From Pelomonas parva (GTDB lineage Bacteria; Pseudomonadota; Gammaproteobacteria; Burkholderiales; Burkholderiaceae_C): a stretch of DNA of 64,000 nt. Positions 59,291 through 64,000 of the stretch are shown one piece after another (position 1 is the first letter of the stretch; each line of letters opens with the position of its first letter). Where the stretch lies: positions 1 to 64,000 of the forward strand of contig NZ_JBIGHV010000011.1 in assembly GCF_043555835.1 (NCBI RefSeq), read 5' to 3'. The notes below the pieces were generated by a model that made no database searches, was not told the origin of the DNA, and worked only from the letters and a program-made list of their open reading frames with translations. The position numbers were made by a program, and so were the translations under genes.

Positions 59291-59716
59291 GTGACCCCAT
59301 CTCTCACCGTCAACCAGCAGGCTTTGGCCGCCTTCCTGGCCACCGAATTTCCGCAGACCCGCTGCACGCTGGAGGCGCTGGACGAGGACGGCAGCGTGGT
59401 CGTTGCTCACGCCGTGAGCGAGTCGGAGCTGCGGCCGGGCGGCACGGTGTCGGGCCCGGTCATGATGGCGCTGGCCGACGTGGCGCTCTACGTGGCCATC
59501 CTGGCGCGCATCGGCATCGTGCCGCTGGCGGTGACGACGAACCTGTCCATCAACTTCCTGCGCAAGCCGCGCGCCGACCGGCGTGTCGTGGCCCGCTGCC
59601 GGCTGATGAAGTTGGGCAAGACGCTCGCCGTGGGCGAGGTGTGGATCTACTCGGAAGGCGAGGAAGAGCCGGTGGCTCACGCCACCGGCACCTACGCGCT
59701 CCCGAGGGAGCGCTAG
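59291..59716 (+). CDS. PaaI-like hotdog thioesterase
   Basis: The 141-residue protein starts at GTG 59291 and is a single hotdog domain: GGTVSGPVMMALADVALYVAIL (the long helix with the usual acidic residue near D64) and VTTNLSINFLRKPRADRRV. Relatives cleave aryl- or acyl-CoA esters, such as PaaI in phenylacetate breakdown. The substrate is not evident and no pathway genes lie nearby. Confidence 0.88.
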   Translation: MTPSLTVNQQALAAFLATEFPQTRCTLEALDEDGSVVVAHAVSESELRPGGTVSGPVMMALADVALYVAILARIGIVPLAVTTNLSINFLRKPRADRRVVARCRLMKLGKTLAVGEVWIYSEGEEEPVAHATGTYALPRER

Positions 59717-59726
59717 CCCCTCACAT

Positions 59727-61961
59727 TCAGCTGCCGATGCGGCCGCCGTCGTTCTTGGTGATCATCACCGTGGCCGAGCGCGGGCGGGCCGTGGCGCCAC
59801 CGGCGCCGTAGCCGCTGTTGCCGGGCCAGTGGCTGGTGAACTTGCTCGGGTCGGACAGGGCCGACACGGGCGTGTCGTCACCCGGGTGCTGCACGTTGAC
59901 GAACATCACCTTGCCGTCCGGCGACTCGCACATGCCGGTGATCTCGTTGTTGTTGGGGCCCACCAGGAAGCGCTTGAGCGTGGCGTCCGTCGGCTTCTTG
60001 CCCACCGGCGTCGTCACCGAGACCGTGCCGTAGTTCAGCGTCTGTGTGGCGCCGTCGCCCACCGTGCCGGGCAGTGCGGCCAGCATCATGCAGTTGGTGG
60101 TGTCGGTGAAGGCACCGTCGTCGGTCTGTATCCAGCAGATGCCGGTGCTGGGGCTGAACACCAGGCCGTCGGGGCTGGAGAAGTCCTGGTCGGCGGTCAG
60201 GCCGGACAGGTTGACGAAGCCGGGCGAGGCGGTGGACTCGGCGCCGAACAGGTAGACGTCCCAGTTGAAGCTGGCGGCACCGGGCTCGCCGCCGGTTTCC
60301 TTGATGCGCACGATGTGGCCGTTGACATTGCCCTGCTGGGTGGTCGAGACGTCCTTGATGTCGGAGTAGGCACGCGGGTTGGCGGCGTCGACCCGGGTCT
60401 GCGTGCCGGTCGGCGCGACGCGGCGGCTGCTGTTGTTGGTCATCGTCAGATAGACCTCGCCGCTGGTGGGATGGGTGCTGCACCACTCGGGGCGGTCCAT
60501 CTTGGTGGCGCCCACGGCATCGGCGGCCAGGCGGGCGTGCATCAGCACGTCGCCATCGTTGGCGAACGCGTAGGTCGTGTAGCCGGCCACCGTGGGGTTG
60601 GCCATGCTCAGCTCGATCCAGTTGCCCGTGCCGTCGGCGTTGAACTTGGCAACAAACAGCTTGCCGCTGTCCAGGTATTTGTCGCCCGTGGCGACGCGGT
60701 CGGCGGGCGTGGCGTCGGCGGCCACCCAGTTGGCGCTGGAGACGAACTTGTAGACGTACTCACCCTGGGCGTCGTCGCCCATGTAGACGGCCAGCGGCTT
60801 GCCAGCCACCGGCTTGCTGAAGGCGGCGCTCTCGTGGGCATAACGGCCCAGTGCCGTGCGCTTCTTGATGACGGAGGCGGCGTTGTAGGGGTCGATCTCG
60901 GTGATGTAGCCCTGGCCGTTGATCTCGTGGCGGTAGTCGTCGCTGCCGTCGGCCGACACGCCGGTCACGCTGGTGTTCCAGCGCGCGTACTTGTCGGCGC
61001 TGCCGGCCGTCTCCCAGCCGTAGCGGCTGGCGGCGGCCGCCGTGGCGGTGGCGTTGCGGCCGTAGCGGGCCAGCGCCACGTTGGCGTTGGCGCTGCGGCG
61101 GGCGTTGTCGCCCATGGCGCGGAAGAAGTAGCCGGTCCAGTTCTCTTCGCCGGTCAGCAGCGTGCCCCAAGGCGTCTTGCCGGTGCCGCAGTTGTTCAGC
61201 GTGCCGCGGGTCTTGGTGGCCGCGGGCGAGAACTTGGTGACCAGCAGCGCATGGCCGCGCGCGGGGCCGGAGATTTCGATCTCGGTCAGGCCGGTGATGC
61301 GGCGGTTGAAGGCCGAATCCACCACCGAGGCGAACTTGCCGCCGGTCTTGCGGAACTCGACGATGGCCACGCCGTGGGCGTCCACCTCGATGTCAGCCTC
61401 GCTGGCCGGGCGCGGCAGGGCGGTCGGGCCCTTGGCGTGCAGGAACTGCGGCGTGATGTATTCGAAGTTCATGCCCAGCAGCGCGCGGTCGCTGCTGTTG
61501 GCGTCCGGCGTGCCGGTGGCCGACAGGCCGAAGTACTCCATGCCGTCATGGCAGTCGCCGGCGCGCTTGTCGAAGCCGCTGTCGGTGCCGTCGTTCTTGT
61601 AGGCCGACACGCCGGCGGCCATCGGGTCGCCGGTGGCGAACACGACGCTGGCCGTGTAGCCGGCCGGCACCGTGATGGTGTCGTTGAGGTTCTTGCTGAC
61701 CGCCGCGAAGGACAGCAGTGTCTCGGTGGGCTTGGCTGGCTGGGCGGGCGCGGGGTTGTCGTCGCCGCCGCCACAGGCGGTCAGCGCCGTGGCGCCGAAG
61801 GCGGCGGTCATCGCGGTGCCGAAGCCGCCGCGCAGGATGTTGCGGCGGCTCAGGCGTGCCTGCAGCACGCTGTCAAAGCTGGGATTGGCGGAGCGGTTGG
61901 AATCTTCGTCGTCAAACGAGGCAGCGAGGGGCAGAACGGACGTGCCAGAAGAGCGGGACAT
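59727..61961 (-). CDS. phoX: PhoX family alkaline phosphatase
   Basis: PhoX enzymes are calcium/iron phosphatases that release phosphate from organic esters outside the cytoplasm. The 744-residue protein has a twin-arginine signal (R39-R40 in LSRRNILRGG) and, inside the same leader, ALTACGGG, which could be a lipobox (C63). Family blocks are seen, such as NNCGTGKTPWGTLLTGEENW and RPEWCSTHPTSGEVYLTMTNNS. A Pho-box-like repeat lies upstream, fitting induction under phosphate starvation. Confidence 0.92.
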   Translation of the reverse strand: MSRSSGTSVLPLAASFDDEDSNRSANPSFDSVLQARLSRRNILRGGFGTAMTAAFGATALTACGGGDDNPAPAQPAKPTETLLSFAAVSKNLNDTITVPAGYTASVVFATGDPMAAGVSAYKNDGTDSGFDKRAGDCHDGMEYFGLSATGTPDANSSDRALLGMNFEYITPQFLHAKGPTALPRPASEADIEVDAHGVAIVEFRKTGGKFASVVDSAFNRRITGLTEIEISGPARGHALLVTKFSPAATKTRGTLNNCGTGKTPWGTLLTGEENWTGYFFRAMGDNARRSANANVALARYGRNATATAAAASRYGWETAGSADKYARWNTSVTGVSADGSDDYRHEINGQGYITEIDPYNAASVIKKRTALGRYAHESAAFSKPVAGKPLAVYMGDDAQGEYVYKFVSSANWVAADATPADRVATGDKYLDSGKLFVAKFNADGTGNWIELSMANPTVAGYTTYAFANDGDVLMHARLAADAVGATKMDRPEWCSTHPTSGEVYLTMTNNSSRRVAPTGTQTRVDAANPRAYSDIKDVSTTQQGNVNGHIVRIKETGGEPGAASFNWDVYLFGAESTASPGFVNLSGLTADQDFSSPDGLVFSPSTGICWIQTDDGAFTDTTNCMMLAALPGTVGDGATQTLNYGTVSVTTPVGKKPTDATLKRFLVGPNNNEITGMCESPDGKVMFVNVQHPGDDTPVSALSDPSKFTSHWPGNSGYGAGGATARPRSATVMITKNDGGRIGS

Positions 61962-61999
61962 GGATGTGACATCACGAGGGTTGGAACACAGCCGAACAG

Positions 62000-62031
62000 A
62001 CTATGTGGCCTTCGTGAAATCACGATGAAAC
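62000..62031 (-). promoter_or_regulatory. Pho box-like repeat in front of phoX
   Basis: On the minus strand, GTTTCAT and ATTTCAC (62014-62031) are separated by four bases, giving the 11-bp period of PhoB sites. A -10-like CATAGT follows at 62000-62005. Each unit matches CTGTCAT/CTGTCAC at about five of seven positions. Confidence 0.4.
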
Positions 62032-62059
62032 GCCCGTTGCAGGCGTCACCCTTCGCCGT

Positions 62060-62875
62060 TCAGTGGTCGAGCACGTCTTGCGGTGCGCCGAACATGAAGC
62101 AGTCGACGAAGCTGAAGTACAGCGACGCGTAGAACACCGCCCACAGCAGCATGCCGGCCACCATCATGAACATGGGTGCGGCCTGCAGCAGGCCGAGGAT
62201 GGAGAACACCAGCGTGATCAGGCCGGACAGCGCCAGCAGCATGGCCACCCACAGCAGGCCGTTAAGCGCAAACGCGCCCTTGTTGCGCCACAGCGCCAGC
62301 GTGCTTGAGAACAGCGCCTGACCGACGCCGTGGCCGCCCCAGTGGATCAGCGCCGGTGCATGCCAGTAGGGAATGGACAGCAGCGTCAGGCCGCCGAAGC
62401 GCAGCAGTGCACCCCACAGGATGCGTGAGTCCCCGGCCGCCTTGGCGAACTCCTCGGGCGTGCCCTTGTTGGCCATCAGCTCCAGCACGGCCTGCGTCGC
62501 TTCGCCGTCCACGGCATTGGCCGCCAGGATGACACCCAGCGCCATCACCGCGAAGCTGGCGGCCAGCGTCAGCTGACGGTTGCGGCGCTCGGGCGTCAGC
62601 CGCAGCGGCGCGAGGAAGACGGCCGCCGTCGGCCGCTGTTTCTGCAGCACCAGGTGGGTCGCCAGCATGAAGCCCAGCGAGCACAGCGGGATGGCCATCA
62701 GCCCGAGCACCGGGCCGACGAAGGGCAGGGCGGACAACACCAGCGAGGCGAGCAGCGCCATGCCCATCAGCCCCAGGAAGACCAGTGGCTGGCGCTGGAA
62801 GACCTTGAAGCCGTGGCGTATCCACACCCTGCCGTTGCCCGCCGGCACCTGCTGCAGATGGAGCTGCATGGTCAT
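62060..62875 (-). CDS. BPSS1780-type membrane protein
   Basis: The 271-residue protein has about six hydrophobic helices and the pattern VPAGNGRVWIRHGFKVFQRQPLVFLGL at the N-terminus, which marks a family of integral membrane proteins common in Burkholderiales. The function is unknown. Its start overlaps the stop of homoserine kinase (ATGA), so it is part of that operon. ATG 62869 is an alternative start two codons in. Confidence 0.88.
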   Translation of the reverse strand: MTMQLHLQQVPAGNGRVWIRHGFKVFQRQPLVFLGLMGMALLASLVLSALPFVGPVLGLMAIPLCSLGFMLATHLVLQKQRPTAAVFLAPLRLTPERRNRQLTLAASFAVMALGVILAANAVDGEATQAVLELMANKGTPEEFAKAAGDSRILWGALLRFGGLTLLSIPYWHAPALIHWGGHGVGQALFSSTLALWRNKGAFALNGLLWVAMLLALSGLITLVFSILGLLQAAPMFMMVAGMLLWAVFYASLYFSFVDCFMFGAPQDVLDH

Positions 62876-63876
62876 TTGAGGGCCTCGTCGTGCAAGGCAT
62901 GCCAGGGTTTGGCGATGCGTTCGCGCAGCACGCGCTCGAAATGGCTGGGGTCGTGCGCCTTCAGCAGCGAGGCCTCGCGCGGCAGGTGCAGGTCGAACAG
63001 GCGCGACACCCAGAAGCGCAGCGCGGCCGCGCGCAGCAGGGCCGGCAGCAGGCGGTGCTCGGCGCCGGACAGCGGCCGCACGCTCTCGTAGGCCGACACG
63101 AACACGGCGGCGCGCTCCTCGATGAGGCGGCCGCTGGTCAGGTCGATGCACCAGTCGTTCAGGCAGACGGCGATGTCAAACAGCCAGGTGTCGACACCGG
63201 CGAAGTAGAAGTCGAAGAAGCCGGTCAGCCGCTCGCGGCCCGGGCCCTCGCCGGGCTCGAACATGACGTTGTCGCGGAACAGGTCGGCGTGGATGGGCCC
63301 GGTGGGCAGATCGCCGTAGCGGGCCGATGCGGCAAGCTGCTCCTGGTAGGCCAGCTCGCTGTGCAGCAGCTCGGCCTGGTCGGCGGCCAGGAAGGGCAGC
63401 AGCTGCGGCACCACCTCACGCCACCAGGCCAGGCCGCGCAGGTTGGGTTGGTGCAGCGGGTAGTCCTTGCCCGCCAGGTGCATCCGGGCCAGCATGGCGC
63501 CGACCTGCTGGCAGTGGAAGGCGTCCGGCGCCATCTGGTGGCCGCCGTGCAGGCGGTCGACGATGGCTGCCGGCTTGCCGGCGACCTCGAAGAGGATCTC
63601 GCCGCTGCTGTCCGCATGGGGTGAGGGCACCAGCACGCCGCGCTGCGCCAGGTGCTGCATCAGCCGCAGGTAGAAGGGCAGTTGCTCGGCCGTCAGGCGC
63701 TCGAACAGCGTCAGCACATAGCGGTGCAGATGGCCGTCGGCCTGTGTGCAGTCGACAAAGTAGTTGGTGTTCTCGATGCCGGCACCAATGCCGCGCAGCG
63801 AGCTCAGGCTGCCGAGTTGGAGGTGGTCCAGCAGGGCTTGGGCCTGCTCGGCGCTGACTTCGGTGAAAACGGCCAT
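62872..63876 (-). CDS. thrB: Homoserine kinase (APH-fold, ThrB2 type)
   Basis: This enzyme phosphorylates homoserine in threonine synthesis. The 334-residue protein has a choline/aminoglycoside-kinase fold: a catalytic loop IHADLFRDNV (H196, D198, N203) and the metal-binding FDFYFAG (220-226). The start and size match ThrB of beta- and alpha-proteobacteria, which is unrelated to the GHMP-type ThrB of E. coli. It lies between a DUF2782 gene and a BPSS1780-type gene. Confidence 0.93.
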   Translation of the reverse strand: MAVFTEVSAEQAQALLDHLQLGSLSSLRGIGAGIENTNYFVDCTQADGHLHRYVLTLFERLTAEQLPFYLRLMQHLAQRGVLVPSPHADSSGEILFEVAGKPAAIVDRLHGGHQMAPDAFHCQQVGAMLARMHLAGKDYPLHQPNLRGLAWWREVVPQLLPFLAADQAELLHSELAYQEQLAASARYGDLPTGPIHADLFRDNVMFEPGEGPGRERLTGFFDFYFAGVDTWLFDIAVCLNDWCIDLTSGRLIEERAAVFVSAYESVRPLSGAEHRLLPALLRAAALRFWVSRLFDLHLPREASLLKAHDPSHFERVLRERIAKPWHALHDEALK

Positions 63877-63913
63877 GGGTCTGGAGAATTGGCGACCCGG
63901 GGGCCGCGCGCAA

Positions 63914-64000
63914 TCAGAATTTGAGGACTTGCCAGACCCGCGTGCCCGAGCCGCTCTTGGGCAGGCCGGTGCCGGTGCCGCCGGCGGACTCGCGGCCCGC
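63914..64000 (-). CDS. DUF2782 protein, C-terminal end (partial)
   Basis: Only the last 28 codons are inside the window. They read in frame into TRVWQVLKF and a stop at 63914-63916. This matches the C-terminal end of the small DUF2782 proteins that precede homoserine kinase in many Burkholderiales. The glycine-rich stretch before it and the position 37 bp upstream of thrB agree. The function of the family is unknown. Confidence 0.65.
   Translation of the reverse strand, partial: AGRESAGGTGTGLPKSGSGTRVWQVLKF

Noticed and set aside
59829..62132. Open frame of 767 codons on the plus strand
   Set aside because: It is antisense to phoX, rich in Gly, Val, Ala, His and Gln, and has no domain or plausible start context.
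1..64000. CRISPR arrays, tRNA or rRNA genes
   Set aside because: I saw no regularly spaced repeats with spacers, and no tRNA or rRNA signature sequences on either strand. A covariance-model search would be needed to exclude small RNAs.

Overview
The window is high-GC bacterial DNA with dense, often overlapping genes. The core gene set points to a beta-proteobacterium of the order Burkholderiales: an E. coli-type lysA with a divergent lysR, xseB-ispA-dxs, ahpC-ahpF, an APH-type homoserine kinase flanked by a DUF2782 gene and a BPSS1780-type membrane gene, several GGDEF/EAL proteins and a polyphosphate gene set. This placement is inferred from gene content and gene style; no rRNA or tRNA gene is visible.

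Positions 1-4676 are a mosaic of broken mobile elements. They hold the 3' end of an IS21-like element (istA end, istB, terminal repeats), a tyrosine recombinase cut off after its HxxRH motif, an intact tyrosine recombinase followed by the start of a second one (RIT-like), and an IS91-type HUH/Y2 transposase without its N-terminus. A run of 20 G followed by 17 C lies inside the end of istB and may be an assembly artefact. Positions 4676-13100 are accessory DNA: two TetR-controlled efflux loci with clear palindromic operators, a LysR/EamA pair, and remnants of an MFS pump, a MarR regulator, an EamA transporter and an ImmA/UvrD-type helicase fused to a transposase fragment.

From about 13.3 kb the sequence looks like ordinary chromosome. 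13.3-16.8 kb: ppk2, a thioredoxin-fold protein, a small repeat protein, a YrdC-family protein and a PHP phosphatase. 16.8-20.5 kb: an EAL-CBS-GGDEF protein and a chemoreceptor in one operon. 20.6-28 kb: recJ, ppk1 and sixA (ppk1 behind a three-unit Pho-box-like sequence), a brnTA toxin-antitoxin pair and ppx. 28-33 kb: a dienelactone-hydrolase-like protein, a ZIP transporter, a UspA protein, and a Rieske oxygenase/EamA/sulfurtransferase operon. 33-42 kb: xseB-ispA-dxs, lysR/lysA, a degenerate HD-GYP protein and ahpC/ahpF. 42-47.5 kb: membrane and secreted hypotheticals, rarD, a MoaD-like protein paired with an Asp-box propeller, a periplasmic binding protein and truC. 47.5-55 kb: a YchJ-like protein, a kinase plus response-regulator-TPR pair, a GGDEF-EAL protein and a large lipoprotein. 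55-64 kb: a DUF481 barrel, a UvrD-type helicase, a ParE-like pair, a thioesterase, PhoX, a BPSS1780-type membrane protein, homoserine kinase and the end of a DUF2782 gene.

A phosphate/polyphosphate theme recurs: two polyphosphate kinases, an exopolyphosphatase, SixA and a PhoX phosphatase, with Pho-box-like repeats in front of ppk1 and phoX. A second theme is redox defence (ahpC/ahpF, thioredoxin-fold protein, sulfurtransferase). The most unusual observations are the G20C17 tract, the RIT/IS91 mosaic, the shared TetR operator, the apparently leaderless Pho-controlled ppk1, and the GG-ending beta-grasp protein coupled to a cytoplasmic Asp-box propeller.
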